Below, piece by piece: positions 9,232 through 19,116 of a stretch of 64,000 nt of DNA. Below the pieces are notes generated by a model. It was not told where the DNA came from and did not search any database. It saw only the letters and a program-made list of their open reading frames with translations. The position numbers and the translations under genes were made by a program. Origin of the DNA: Inmirania thermothiophila (lineage in GTDB: Bacteria > Pseudomonadota > Gammaproteobacteria > DSM-100275); the NCBI RefSeq assembly GCF_003751635.1, contig NZ_RJVI01000002.1, positions 496,001 through 560,000 on the forward strand, given 5' to 3'. The number at the start of each line of letters is the position of its first letter. The stretch's first letter is position 1.

Positions 9232-10188
9232 TCACTTGGTGTGGCAGGTGAGGCAGATCTGCGAGCCGTCGCTCGGCACCCGCAGGAAGGACGGGATCAG
9301 GGCCCCGCCGCCGCCGTCCACGCCGTGGGGATCATGGCAGCTCGCGCACTCCACACGCGGCCCCGAGCCGTTGTCGTAGAGGCGGATCTCGTCGGGATCG
9401 GCGCGCCCGTCGCCGTCCTTGTCGAAGAAGCGCAGCCCGCCCTGCGCCACCATGCCGGGCGCGAAGTCGTACACCCCGGGGTCCGGGTAGCGCACCCCCA
9501 CCGGATGGTCGTTGCCGAGGCTGGTGCCGATGACGAAGGCGGTGAAGTCCGGGAGCCCGAAGGCGTTGCCGCCGTAGTGGCACTCCTTGCACTTCTCCGG
9601 CTCCTCGCCGGGGTTGCCCTCGCTGCCGAGCTCGGCGTGGAAGCAGGGGGTGTTGCCGCAGAAGATGAAGCCCGCCTGGATGTAGGAGGGCCCGTTGTCC
9701 CAGGTGGAGAGGAAGGCGTCGTTGACGGTGGCCTCCTGGGCCGCGCTGTAGCCGCCCGGACCCGGCATGTTGATGATGGAATCGATGGCGATGGTGCCGT
9801 CGTGGCACGACAGGCAGAGCAGCGAGTTGGGGCCGGGGCCGGGGTTGTCGGTGGAGATCAGCGTCTGCGAGGTGTAGACGGTGTACGCCCCGGGGTCGTT
9901 GAGGGTGCGGTTCCACAGCGGCGCGGTCTGCCGGCTCGAGGCGCCGTGGGGGGTGTGGCAGTAGACGCAGACCTCGCCGTAGAAGTTCTTGTACCCCGTC
10001 ATCATCCACTGGATGCCGGAGCCGATGTAGGAGAAGGTGAGGTTGTGGCGGGTGTTGACGATGCTGTCGCGGTTGCTGGCTCGGGTGTAGTCGCCGTCAC
10101 CGGGCGAGCCCGGCGGCGCCCAGGAGCCTGCCCACACCGCACCGGCGATTGCCGCCAGCGCCATGGCGAGGACGGGACCGGTCCGCAT
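9232..10188 (-). CDS. Periplasmic pentahaem cytochrome c with EF-hand-like loop
   Basis: 318 residues with a signal peptide (about 1-20). Five canonical haem sites are visible: CVYCH, CLSCH, CKECH, CASCH and CLTCH, the last almost at the C-terminus. A sixth cysteine pair, CGNTPCFH, is CX4CXH and not a normal attachment motif. Between haems 3 and 4 the stretch DKDGDGRADPDE fits an EF-hand calcium loop (Asp at 1, 3, 5, 9; Glu at 12). Spacing is irregular, as in the doubled-CxxCH electron-transfer family found in metal- and sulfur-metabolising bacteria. It probably carries electrons in the periplasm. It lies next to the iron permease on the same strand, with 149 bases between. Partner not identifiable. 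Confidence 0.85.
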   Translation of the reverse strand: MRTGPVLAMALAAIAGAVWAGSWAPPGSPGDGDYTRASNRDSIVNTRHNLTFSYIGSGIQWMMTGYKNFYGEVCVYCHTPHGASSRQTAPLWNRTLNDPGAYTVYTSQTLISTDNPGPGPNSLLCLSCHDGTIAIDSIINMPGPGGYSAAQEATVNDAFLSTWDNGPSYIQAGFIFCGNTPCFHAELGSEGNPGEEPEKCKECHYGGNAFGLPDFTAFVIGTSLGNDHPVGVRYPDPGVYDFAPGMVAQGGLRFFDKDGDGRADPDEIRLYDNGSGPRVECASCHDPHGVDGGGGALIPSFLRVPSDGSQICLTCHTK

Positions 10189-10248
10189 GGATCTTCCCTC
10201 CGTGGCCTGCGTCCGGTGTCCAAGGGTACAGCCACAAGATTAGCATGG

Positions 10249-10270
10249 GTTTAAGCGCCGGAGGCGCCCG
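10249..10270 (-). terminator. Weak hairpin after yciA
   Basis: On the minus strand, GCGCC-TCC-GGCGC is followed by TTAAAC just after the yciA stop. The stem is only 5 bp and there is no real T-tract, so terminator function is uncertain. Confidence 0.3.
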
Positions 10271-10275
10271 CGCCC

Positions 10276-10689
10276 CTAGGCCTCCTCGGGCGCCTCCGGC
10301 GGTACCGGCCGCGGCCGCCCCTGCTCGTCGACGGCGACGTAGACGAAGGTGCCCTCCGTGACCTTGAAGTGTCGGGTGCCGACGCCGCGGCAGACCCAGG
10401 TCTCCACGTGGATGCGGATGGAGGTGTTGCCGACCCGCACCACCTCGGCGTAGCAGCTCACCTCGTCGCCGACGTAGACCGGGAGGTGGAAGCTCATGGC
10501 GTCCACGGCGACGGTGACCACCCGGCCGCGGGCCCGCTTGACCGCGGCGCTGCCGCCTGCGAGGTCCATCTGCGCCATCAGCCAGCCGCCGAAGATGTCG
10601 CCGTTGGGGTTGGTGTCGGCGGGCATGGCGATGGTGCGCAGGGTGAGCGCCCCGCGCGGCTCGAACCCCGCATCCCCCTCCGCGCTCAT
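10276..10689 (-). CDS. yciA: Acyl-CoA thioesterase, YciA type
   Basis: 137-residue single hotdog-domain thioesterase that hydrolyses acyl-CoA to free acid and CoA in the cytoplasm. The motif PADTNPNGDIFGGWLMAQMDLAGG is the YciA/BACH signature with the catalytic Asp. The later AVDAMSFHLPVYVGDEV strand is also typical. Length matches E. coli YciA (about 132). The ATG at 10689 overlaps the stop of the isochorismatase-family gene by four bases (ATGA), so the two are translationally coupled. Confidence 0.9.
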   Translation of the reverse strand: MSAEGDAGFEPRGALTLRTIAMPADTNPNGDIFGGWLMAQMDLAGGSAAVKRARGRVVTVAVDAMSFHLPVYVGDEVSCYAEVVRVGNTSIRIHVETWVCRGVGTRHFKVTEGTFVYVAVDEQGRPRPVPPEAPEEA

Positions 10690-11231
10690 CGCAGGTACTC
10701 CCGGCTGATGCGGCGGAAGCGCTCGGTGCCGGCCTCCCGGAGCCATTCGAAGGCCACCATCTCGCGGCTCACCACCCGGACCCCCTCCTGGCGCATGCGC
10801 GCAAGCCCCAGGTCGCGGTTCTGCACCGCGCGCGAGCCGACGGCGTCGGCCACCACGTAGACCTCGCGCCCCTGCCCCAGCAGCCCGAGGGCGGTCTGGA
10901 GGACGCAGACATGGGCCTCGATGCCGGCGATGACCACCTGGTCGCGGCCGCTGGCCTCGATCCGGGGGGCGCACTGCGGGGCCGCGGCGCAGGAGAAGTG
11001 CACCTTCTCCATGAAGGCCTCGGCGGGGATCGACGCCCGCAGCGAGGCCACGGTCCGCCCCAGCCCCTTCGGGTACTGCTCCGAGGCCAGCACCGGCACC
11101 GCGAGCTCGCCCGCGAGCCCCACCAGCCAGCGGCAGGCCGCCTCCACCGCCGCCCCCTCGTGGATCGCCGGCAGCAGCCGCTCCTGCACGTCCACCACCA
11201 GCAGCAGCGATCGTCGCGCATCCAGCAGCAT
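10686..11231 (-). CDS. Isochorismatase-family cysteine hydrolase
   Basis: 181 residues with the full Asp-Lys-Cys catalytic set: Asp in LLVVDVQ, Lys in MEKVHFS and Cys in GIEAHVCVLQTA. The family (YcaC/nicotinamidase-like) hydrolyses amides or ethers; the substrate is unknown. The ATG at 11231 was chosen because GGAGG precedes it and the domain begins directly after. An upstream in-frame start would give an unlike, low-complexity extension and would run through the LiuR-like operator. It is divergent from liuR, so the operator at 11275-11290 could affect both. Confidence 0.85.
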   Translation of the reverse strand: MLLDARRSLLLVVDVQERLLPAIHEGAAVEAACRWLVGLAGELAVPVLASEQYPKGLGRTVASLRASIPAEAFMEKVHFSCAAAPQCAPRIEASGRDQVVIAGIEAHVCVLQTALGLLGQGREVYVVADAVGSRAVQNRDLGLARMRQEGVRVVSREMVAFEWLREAGTERFRRISREYLR

Positions 11232-11274
11232 CGCACCCTCCTCCGCGGGGCGCCCCGGGCCGCCCGCCTTTCCC

Positions 11275-11290
11275 TTTACGTTCGCGTCAA
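11275..11290. promoter_or_regulatory. LiuR-like operator, site A
   Basis: TTTACGTTCGCGTCAA matches TTnACGTnnACGTnAA with one change (A to G in the right half). It lies between the isochorismatase-family gene and liuR, 46 bases before the liuR start. This fits MerR-family autoregulation. Confidence 0.7.
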
Positions 11291-11336
11291 CATTGGGGTA
11301 TCTTGAGCGCGCAAGTCTAGCGCGGCGCAAGGGGCC

Positions 11337-11795
11337 ATGGCCAAGCACGTCAGGAAGGCGACCAAGACCACCTACACCATCACGGAGCTTGCGCGCGAGT
11401 TCGACGTCACCACCCGCGCCATCCGCTTCTACGAGGACCAGGGCCTGCTCAAGCCGGAGCGGCGCGGGCGCAACCGCGTCTACAGCAAGCGGGACCGGGT
11501 GCGGCTGAAGCTGATCCTGCGCGGCAAGCGCCTCGGCTTCACCCTGCAGGAGACGCGGGAGCTGTTCGACCTCTACGACTCGGCGCCCTCGGGGGAGCTG
11601 GCGCAGATGCGCTACTTCCTGCGCAAGATCCGCGAGCGGCGGGCGATCCTGCTGCAGCAGCGCCAGGACATCGAGGTGGTCCTCTCGGAGCTCGACGCGA
11701 TCGAGAAGCAGTGCCGCCAGCGCCTCGCGGAGATGGGCGTGGCGGAGGACGAGGCGCCGGCGGCGCCGGCGGCCGAGGCCGCCGCGGAGGCCTGA
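11337..11795 (+). CDS. liuR: MerR-family regulator, LiuR-like
   Basis: 152-residue DNA-binding regulator. The N-terminal winged helix-turn-helix (YTITELAREFDVTTRAIRFYEDQGLL, then RVYSKRDRVRLKLILRGKRLGF) is typical of LiuR, the regulator of branched-chain amino acid and fatty acid use in beta- and gammaproteobacteria. A C-terminal coiled-coil (about 90-135) serves dimerisation, and an Ala/Glu-rich tail follows. The effector-binding part has no obvious metal cysteines apart from one Cys near residue 126. It sits directly upstream of the isovaleryl-CoA dehydrogenase operon, and similar operators flank it on both sides. The same motif recurs in the benzoate region. Confidence 0.88.
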   Translation: MAKHVRKATKTTYTITELAREFDVTTRAIRFYEDQGLLKPERRGRNRVYSKRDRVRLKLILRGKRLGFTLQETRELFDLYDSAPSGELAQMRYFLRKIRERRAILLQQRQDIEVVLSELDAIEKQCRQRLAEMGVAEDEAPAAPAAEAAAEA

Positions 11796-11812
11796 GCCCG
11801 CGCAGCCCGCTG

Positions 11813-11828
11813 TTGACGTTTACGTCAA
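11813..11828. promoter_or_regulatory. LiuR-like operator, site B (liu operon)
   Basis: TTGACGTTTACGTCAA has perfect TTGACGT/ACGTCAA arms around a TT centre. It is the best match of the five sites and lies 18 bases after liuR and about 200 bases before liuA. GTATCAT just downstream could be part of the promoter. The rest of the 231-base gap holds no gene that I can see. Confidence 0.8.
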
Positions 11829-12026
11829 CGTCCGTATCATCCGCGGCCGATCCTTCGGGAGGCGGCGCGGGGCCGCGGCAGAGGCGGCAGGCGCGGCGCA
11901 TCGGGGCCGGGTGCGACGCGTGCGGGCCCCGGCACCGGGGCCCGTCTGTACCCTCCCAGGCCGCGCCCGCCCATGATCGTCACGCACCGTTCGGCGCGCG
12001 CCGGGCAGGCATCGAGGAGGCACGCC

Positions 12027-13199
12027 GTGGGCAGCCAGACCTTCCCGTCCCTCAACTTCGATCTGGGCGAGACCGCGGACCTGCTGCGCGAGTCCGTCCA
12101 CGACTTCGCGAGCCGCGAGATCGCCCCGCGCGCGGCCGACATCGACCGCGACAACGACTTCCCCGCCGACCTCTGGCGCAAGCTCGGCGACATGGGCCTG
12201 CTCGGCATCACCGTCGAGGAGGAGTACGGCGGCGCCGGCATGGGCTACCTGGAGCACGTGGTGGCGATGGAGGAGATCAGCCGCGCCTCGGCCTCGGTGG
12301 GGCTGTCCTACGGCGCCCACTCCAACCTCTGCGTCAACCAGATCCGGCGCAACGGCACCGAGGCGCAGAAGCGCCGCTACCTGCCCAGGCTCATCAGCGG
12401 CGAGCACGTGGGGGCGCTCGCCATGAGCGAGCCCAACGCCGGCTCGGACGTGGTCTCCATGCGCCTGCGCGCCGAGAAGCGCGGCGACCGCTACGTCCTC
12501 AACGGCACCAAGATGTGGATCACCAACGGTCCCGAGGCCGACGTCATCGTGGTCTACGCCAAGACCGACCCGGCGGCGGGCCCCCGCGGCATCACCGCCT
12601 TCATCGTCGAGCGCACCTTCCCCGGCTTCTCGGTGGCGCAGAAGCTGGACAAGCTGGGCATGCGCGGCTCCAACACCGGCGAGCTGGTCTTCGAGGACTG
12701 CGAGGTCCCCGAGGAGAACGTGCTCGGCGAGGTCAACGGCGGCGTGCGCGTGCTCATGAGCGGGCTCGACTACGAGCGCGTCGTCCTCTCGGGCGGGCCG
12801 CTCGGGATCATGCAGGCGTGCATGGACGTGGTGGTGCCCTACGTGCACGAGCGCGAGCAGTTCGGCCAGCCCATCGGCACCTTCGAGCTGATGCAGGGCA
12901 AGCTCGCCGACATGTACACCACCCTCAACGCCTGCAAGGCCTACGTCTACGCCGTCGCCAAGGCCTGCGACCGCGGCGAGACCACGCGCAAGGACGCCGC
13001 GGGGGCCATCCTCTACGCCTCCGAGCGCGCCACCTGGATGGCCCTGCAGGCGATCCAGTGCCTCGGCGGCAACGGCTACATCAACGAATACCCCACCGGG
13101 CGGCTGCTGCGCGACGCCAAGCTCTACGAGATCGGCGCCGGCACCAGCGAGATCCGGCGCATGCTCATCGGCCGGGAGCTCTTCGAGGAAACCCGCTGA
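12027..13199 (+). CDS. liuA: Isovaleryl-CoA dehydrogenase
   Basis: 390-residue FAD-dependent acyl-CoA dehydrogenase converting isovaleryl-CoA to 3-methylcrotonyl-CoA in leucine breakdown; electrons go to ETF. The diagnostic feature is the catalytic Glu in helix [19 protein letters not shown], the position used by isovaleryl-CoA dehydrogenases. At the usual C-terminal position the loop reads [10 protein letters not shown], with Gly-Ala in place of the Glu. [13 protein letters not shown] and [10 protein letters not shown] are FAD-binding segments. The GTG start at 12027 has GAGGAGG six bases upstream and gives the usual family length; the frame is open 18 codons further back. First gene of the liu operon, behind operator B. 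Confidence 0.93.
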   Translation: MGSQTFPSLNFDLGETADLLRESVHDFASREIAPRAADIDRDNDFPADLWRKLGDMGLLGITVEEEYGGAGMGYLEHVVAMEEISRASASVGLSYGAHSNLCVNQIRRNGTEAQKRRYLPRLISGEHVGALAMSEPNAGSDVVSMRLRAEKRGDRYVLNGTKMWITNGPEADVIVVYAKTDPAAGPRGITAFIVERTFPGFSVAQKLDKLGMRGSNTGELVFEDCEVPEENVLGEVNGGVRVLMSGLDYERVVLSGGPLGIMQACMDVVVPYVHEREQFGQPIGTFELMQGKLADMYTTLNACKAYVYAVAKACDRGETTRKDAAGAILYASERATWMALQAIQCLGGNGYINEYPTGRLLRDAKLYEIGAGTSEIRRMLIGRELFEETR

Positions 13200-13209
13200 G
13201 GCGCGCGCC

Positions 13210-13671
13210 GTGGCCGACCTCACCGAGACCTACCGCGGCACCGTCTACCCGTGGCACTGCGACCACGTCGGGCACATGAACGTCATGTGGTACGTGGGCA
13301 AGTTCGACGAGGCCACGTGGAACCTGTTCACCCTCATCGGCATCACGCCCTCGTACCTGCGCGCCCACGGGCGCGGGATGGCCGCGGTGCAGCAGAACAT
13401 CACCTACCGCCGAGAGCTCCTCGCCGGCGACACCGTGGTGGTGCGCTCGGGGGTGCTGGAGCTGCGCGAGCGGGTGATCCGCTTCGTGCACGAGATGCGC
13501 CACGCCGAGCGCGACGAGATCGCGGCGGTGGCCGAGCTCACCGGCGTGCATCTCGACACCGCCACCCGCAGGGCCTGCCCCTTCCCGGAGCCGATCCGGG
13601 CCCGCACCCGCCTCGTGCGCTACGACCTCTCCGCGCTGCGGCCGCAGCGAGACCCCGCATCCACACCGTGA
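13210..13671 (+). CDS. Hotdog acyl-CoA thioesterase (4HBT family)
   Basis: 153-residue hotdog-fold protein, GTG start. The strand-helix motif WHCDHVGHMNVMWYVGKFDEATW carries the Asp/His found in 4-hydroxybenzoyl-CoA thioesterase-like enzymes. It is ten bases downstream of liuA and ends two bases before the thiolase ribosome site, so it is part of the operon. It may release CoA from branched-chain intermediates when they accumulate; the substrate is not known. Confidence 0.8.
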   Translation: MADLTETYRGTVYPWHCDHVGHMNVMWYVGKFDEATWNLFTLIGITPSYLRAHGRGMAAVQQNITYRRELLAGDTVVVRSGVLELRERVIRFVHEMRHAERDEIAAVAELTGVHLDTATRRACPFPEPIRARTRLVRYDLSALRPQRDPASTP

Positions 13672-13681
13672 GGTGAACGCC

Positions 13682-14866
13682 ATGCACAACGATCCCGTCG
13701 TCATCGTCTCCGCCGTCCGCACCCCCATGGGCGCCTTCCAGGGCGAGCTCTCGCCGCTCGCCGCCCCCGAGCTCGGCGCCGCCGCGATCCGCGCCGCGGT
13801 GGAGCGCGCCGGCGTCGCCCCCGGGGACGTCGAGGAGGTGATCATGGGCTGCGTCCTGCCCGCCGGCCAGGGCCAGGCCCCCGCCCGCCAGGCCGCCCTC
13901 GGCGCCGGGCTGCCCCTGTCCGCCGGCTGCACCACGGTCAACAAGATGTGCGGCTCGGGGATGAAGGCGACCATGCTCGCCCACGACCTGCTGCTTGCCG
14001 GCAGCGCCGCGGTGATGGTGGCGGGCGGCATGGAGAGCATGAGCAACGCCCCCTATCTCCTGCCCAAGGCGCGGCAGGGCTACCGCATGGGGCATCACCA
14101 GGTCCTCGACCACATGTTCTACGACGGCCTCGAGGACGCCTACGACAAGGGCCGCCTCATGGGCACCTTCGCCGAGGACTGCGCCGCCCGCTACGCCTTC
14201 ACCCGCGAGCAGCAGGACGCCTTCGCCCTCGCCTCCCTCGAGCGCGCCCGCAAGGCCACCGAGGACGGCACCTTCGCGCGCGAGATCGTCCCCGTGAAGG
14301 TGGCCACGCGCAAGGGCGAGGTGGAGGTGGCCACCGACGAGGGTCCGCGCACCGCGCGCCCGGACAAGATCCCGCAGCTGCGGCCGGCCTTCCGCAAGGA
14401 CGGCACCGTCACCGCCGCCAACGCCAGCTCCATCTCCGACGGCGCCGCCGCGCTGGTGCTCATGCGCCGCTCGGAGGCCGAGCGGCGGGGGCTGCGGCCG
14501 CTGGCGGTGATCCACGGTCACGCCACCCACGCCCAGGAGCCGGCGTGGTTCACCACCGCCCCGGTGGGCGCCATGCGCAAGCTCCTCGAGCGCCTCGGCT
14601 GGGGCGTCGGCGCCGTGGATCTCTTCGAGGTCAACGAGGCCTTCGCGGTGGTCACCATGGCGGCGATGAAGGAGCTGGAGATCCCCCACGAGAAGGTCAA
14701 CGTCCACGGCGGCGCCTGCGCCCTCGGCCACCCCATCGGTGCCTCCGGGGCGCGCATCCTCGTCACGCTCCTCAACGCCCTGGAGAAGTACGACCTGCGC
14801 CGCGGTGTGGCCTCCCTCTGCATCGGCGGCGGCGAGGCCACCGCGATCGCGGTGGAGCGGCTGTGA
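13682..14866 (+). CDS. Acetyl-CoA acetyltransferase (thiolase)
   Basis: 394-residue type II (degradative or biosynthetic) thiolase. Catalytic residues are all visible: nucleophilic Cys in [10 protein letters not shown], His in [15 protein letters not shown] and the second Cys in [11 protein letters not shown]. It would cleave acetoacetyl-CoA to two acetyl-CoA at the end of leucine degradation, or run in reverse. The ATG at 13682 was preferred over a GTG nine bases upstream because GAGGTGA lies five bases before it and 394 residues equals the AtoB/PhaA length. Confidence 0.92.
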   Translation: MHNDPVVIVSAVRTPMGAFQGELSPLAAPELGAAAIRAAVERAGVAPGDVEEVIMGCVLPAGQGQAPARQAALGAGLPLSAGCTTVNKMCGSGMKATMLAHDLLLAGSAAVMVAGGMESMSNAPYLLPKARQGYRMGHHQVLDHMFYDGLEDAYDKGRLMGTFAEDCAARYAFTREQQDAFALASLERARKATEDGTFAREIVPVKVATRKGEVEVATDEGPRTARPDKIPQLRPAFRKDGTVTAANASSISDGAAALVLMRRSEAERRGLRPLAVIHGHATHAQEPAWFTTAPVGAMRKLLERLGWGVGAVDLFEVNEAFAVVTMAAMKELEIPHEKVNVHGGACALGHPIGASGARILVTLLNALEKYDLRRGVASLCIGGGEATAIAVERL

Positions 14867-14921
14867 GCGGCCCCTCGGCCCGCGCCGCGGCGCGGGGCCG
14901 CCGGCACAGGAGGGCGTCGCC

Positions 14922-16058
<1,137 letters not shown>

Positions 16059-16061
16059 GCC

Positions 16062-16664
16062 ATGGCCGCGCCGGTGGAGTTCTGGTTCGACTTCTACTCC
16101 CCCTACGGGTATCTCGCGAGCCTGCAGATCGACGAGATCGCCGCCCGCCACGGCCGCGCGACGGTGTGGCGGCCCTTCCTCCTGGGGCCGATCTTCCAGC
16201 GGCAGGGGCTCGCGCCCCTGGTGGAGATCCCGCTGCTCGGCGACTATGCGCGGCACGACTTCGCGCGCTCGGCCCGCCTCATCGGCGCCCCCTTCCGCCT
16301 CCCCAGCGCGTTTCCCAAGGCCGGCCTGGCGCCGGCGCGGGCCTTCTACTGGCTCGCCGAGCGCGACGAGGCGAAGGCCCGGGCCCTCGCCCGGGCGGTC
16401 TTCCGCGCCGTCTTCGTGGAGGACCGCGACGGCGCCGACCCCGCGGTGGTGGCCGAGCTCGCCGCCCCCCTGGGGATCGAGCGGGACGAGCTCCTCGCCG
16501 CCGTGGCCCGCCCCGAGATCAAGGAGCGCGTCAAGGCCGCCACCGCCGAGGCCATGGCGCGCGGCGTGTGCGGCTCGCCGTTCTTCTTCGTCGACGGCGA
16601 GCCCTTCTGGGGCAACGACCGGCTGTGGCAGGTGGAGCGCTGGCTGGAGACCGGCGGATGGTAG
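16062..16664 (+). CDS. 2-Hydroxychromene-2-carboxylate isomerase-like (DsbA/kappa-GST fold)
   Basis: 200 residues with the HCCA isomerase signature: [14 protein letters not shown] at the start, with the active Ser where thioredoxins have Cys; [10 protein letters not shown]; and [21 protein letters not shown] near the end. Characterised members act with glutathione in naphthalene or aromatic pathways. Here the gene is three bases after an acyl-CoA dehydrogenase gene and 37 bases before liuB, which is an unexpected partner for leucine degradation. Start ATG immediately precedes the domain. The role here is unknown. Confidence 0.85.
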   Translation: MAAPVEFWFDFYSPYGYLASLQIDEIAARHGRATVWRPFLLGPIFQRQGLAPLVEIPLLGDYARHDFARSARLIGAPFRLPSAFPKAGLAPARAFYWLAERDEAKARALARAVFRAVFVEDRDGADPAVVAELAAPLGIERDELLAAVARPEIKERVKAATAEAMARGVCGSPFFFVDGEPFWGNDRLWQVERWLETGGW

Positions 16665-16701
16665 GGATCGCGAGCATGCCGATGCAGCGGAGCGGCGCGC
16701 C

Positions 16702-18312
16702 ATGAGCATCCTGCGAAGCGAGATCGACCGGCGCTCCGAGGCGTACCGGCGCAACTACGCCCGCAACGAGGCGCTGGTCGCCGACCTGCGGGCGAAGGTG
16801 GCCCAGGCCGCCCTCGGCGGCGGCGAGCGCGCCCGGCGCCGCCACGTGGAGCGGGGCAAGCTCCTGCCCCGCGAGCGCATCCAGCGGCTGCTGGACGTGG
16901 GCGCGCCCTTCCTGGAGCTGTCGCAGCTTGCGGGCTACCGCCTCTACGACGGCGAGGACGTCCCCGCCGGCGGCATCATCACCGGCATCGGCCGGGTCGC
17001 CGGGCGCGAGTGCATGATCGTGTGCAACGACCCCACGGTGAAGGGCGGCAGCTACTACCCCATCACGGTCAAGAAGCACGTGCGCGCCCAGGAGATCGCG
17101 GCCGCCAATCACCTGCCCTGCATCTACCTGGTGGAGTCGGGCGGGGCCAACCTGCCGCGCCAGGACGAGGTCTTCCCGGACCGCGAGCACTTCGGCCGCA
17201 TCTTCTACAACCAGGCCAACCTGTCCGCGCGCGGCATCCCCCAGATCGCGGTGGTGCACGGCTCCTGCACCGCCGGCGGCGCCTACATCCCGGCGATGTC
17301 GGACGAGAGCATCATCGTGCGCCGCCAGGGCACCATCTTCCTCGGCGGCCCGCCGCTGGTGAAGGCGGCCACGGGCGAGGTGGTGAGCGCCGAGGACCTC
17401 GGCGGCGCCGACGTGCACTGCCGCACCTCGGGCGTGACCGACCACTACGCCCTCGACGACGCCCACGCCCTCGAGATCGCCCGCCGCGTGGTGGCCAACC
17501 TCAACCACCGCAAGCAGGTCCCGGTGGATGTGGCCCCGCCGCGCGCCCCCGTCTACGACCCCGAGGAGCTCTACGGCCTCATCCCCGAGGACGTGCGCAA
17601 GCCCTTCGAGGTGCGCGAGGTCATCGCCCGCATCGTCGACGGCTCCGAGTTCGACGAGTTCAAGGCCCTCTACGGCACCACGCTGGTGTGCGGCTTCGCC
17701 CGCATCTGGGGCTACCCGGTGGGCATCGTCGCCAACAACGGCATCCTCTTCTCCGAGTCGGCCCTGAAGGGGGCGCACTTCGTCCAGCTCTGCGCCCAGC
17801 GCGGCATCCCGCTGGTCTTCCTGCAGAACGTCACCGGCTTCATGGTGGGCAGCAAGTACGAGGCCGGGGGCATCGCCAAGGACGGGGCCAAGATGGTGAC
17901 CGCGGTGGCCTGCGCCCGCGTGCCGCGCCTGACCGTGATCATCGGCGGCAGCTTCGGCGCCGGCAACTACGCCATGTGCGGGCGCGCCTACGACCCGCGC
18001 TTCCTCTGGACGTGGCCCAACGCTCGCATCTCGGTGATGGGCGGCGAGCAGGCCGCCAACGTGCTCGCCCAGATCCGCCGCGACGCCATGGAGGCGCGGG
18101 GCGAGCGCTGGGACCCCGAGGAGGAGGAGGCCTTCAAGGCCCCCATCCGGGCCCAGTACGAGACCCAGGGCCACCCCTACTACGCCACCGCGCGGCTGTG
18201 GGACGACGGCATCATCGACCCCGCCGAGACCCGCATGGTGCTGGGGCTGGGGCTGTCGGCGGCCCTCAACGCCCCGATCCCCGAGACCGACTACGGCATC
18301 TTCCGGATGTGA
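16702..18312 (+). CDS. liuB: Methylcrotonyl-CoA carboxylase, carboxyltransferase (beta) subunit
   Basis: 536 residues, the normal length for LiuB/MCCB. Two crotonase-like carboxyltransferase halves are present: the N-half contains [27 protein letters not shown] and [16 protein letters not shown], the C-half [26 protein letters not shown] and [16 protein letters not shown]. All are specific for methylcrotonyl-CoA carboxylase. With liuD it makes 3-methylglutaconyl-CoA. The ATG at 16702 gives the canonical N-terminus; its ribosome site is weak. Confidence 0.96.
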   Translation: MSILRSEIDRRSEAYRRNYARNEALVADLRAKVAQAALGGGERARRRHVERGKLLPRERIQRLLDVGAPFLELSQLAGYRLYDGEDVPAGGIITGIGRVAGRECMIVCNDPTVKGGSYYPITVKKHVRAQEIAAANHLPCIYLVESGGANLPRQDEVFPDREHFGRIFYNQANLSARGIPQIAVVHGSCTAGGAYIPAMSDESIIVRRQGTIFLGGPPLVKAATGEVVSAEDLGGADVHCRTSGVTDHYALDDAHALEIARRVVANLNHRKQVPVDVAPPRAPVYDPEELYGLIPEDVRKPFEVREVIARIVDGSEFDEFKALYGTTLVCGFARIWGYPVGIVANNGILFSESALKGAHFVQLCAQRGIPLVFLQNVTGFMVGSKYEAGGIAKDGAKMVTAVACARVPRLTVIIGGSFGAGNYAMCGRAYDPRFLWTWPNARISVMGGEQAANVLAQIRRDAMEARGERWDPEEEEAFKAPIRAQYETQGHPYYATARLWDDGIIDPAETRMVLGLGLSAALNAPIPETDYGIFRM

Positions 18313-18314
18313 CC

Positions 18315-19115
18315 ATGAGCAGCGAACCGGTACGCACCGAGATCGACGACGAGGGCTTCGCCACCGTCACCCTCAACCGCCCCGAGCTCCACAACGCCTT
18401 CGACGACGAGCTCATCGCGCGGCTCGCCGGCATCTTCCGCGGGCTCGCCGAGAACCCGCGGGTGCGCGTGGTCCTGCTCGCCGCCGAGGGGCGCAGCTTC
18501 TCCGCCGGCGCCGACCTCAACTGGATGCGGCGCATGGCCGGCTACTCCGAGGCCGAGAACGTCGAGGACGCGATGGGGCTGGCGCGCATGCTCGAGACCC
18601 TCTACCGCCTGCCCCGGCCCACCATCGCCCTCGTCCACGGCGCCACCTTCGGCGGCGGCGTCGGGCTCGTGGCCTGCTGCGACATCGCCCTCGCCGCCCC
18701 CGAGGCCCGCTTCGCCCTCACCGAGGTCCGTCTCGGCATCCTGCCTGCGGTGATCAGCCCCTACGTGGTGCAGGCCATGGGGATGCGGGCGGCGCGGCGC
18801 TACATCCTCACCGCCGAGCGCTTCGACGCCGAGGAGGCCCGCCGCCTGGGGCTGGTGCACGAGGTGGTGCCGGCCGAGGGCCTGCGCGCGCGCGGCCTCG
18901 AGCTCGCGCGCCAGCTCGCCGGCAACGGCCCGGAGGCGCTGGCGGAGGCCAAGGCGCTGGTGGACGCCGTCGCCCACCGCCCCGTGGACGAGGCCCTGAT
19001 GCGGCGCACGGCGGAGTGGATCGCGCGCGTGCGCGCCTCCGCCGAGGGGCGCGAAGGCATCGGCGCCTTCCTCGAGAAGCGCGAGCCCGCCTGGCGCCGG
19101 CGGCCGGACGGCTGA
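18315..19115 (+). CDS. liuC: Methylglutaconyl-CoA hydratase
   Basis: 266-residue crotonase of the AUH/LiuC group: FSAGADLNWMRRM (oxyanion loop), HGATFGGGVGLVACCDIAL and FALTEVRLGILPAVISPYV, where the Glu is the catalytic acid. The first classical Glu is replaced by Gly, as is usual in this group. It hydrates 3-methylglutaconyl-CoA to HMG-CoA. It starts two bases after the liuB stop and ends one base before liuD, so the operon is tightly packed. Confidence 0.93.
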   Translation: MSSEPVRTEIDDEGFATVTLNRPELHNAFDDELIARLAGIFRGLAENPRVRVVLLAAEGRSFSAGADLNWMRRMAGYSEAENVEDAMGLARMLETLYRLPRPTIALVHGATFGGGVGLVACCDIALAAPEARFALTEVRLGILPAVISPYVVQAMGMRAARRYILTAERFDAEEARRLGLVHEVVPAEGLRARGLELARQLAGNGPEALAEAKALVDAVAHRPVDEALMRRTAEWIARVRASAEGREGIGAFLEKREPAWRRRPDG

Positions 19116-19116
19116 C

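Noticed and set aside
9652-9675. Sixth haem site in the pentahaem cytochrome (CGNTPCFH)
   Set aside because: Spacing is CX4CXH, not CXXCH or a known variant such as CXXXXCH; counted as an odd Cys pair, reported as a finding but not as a haem.
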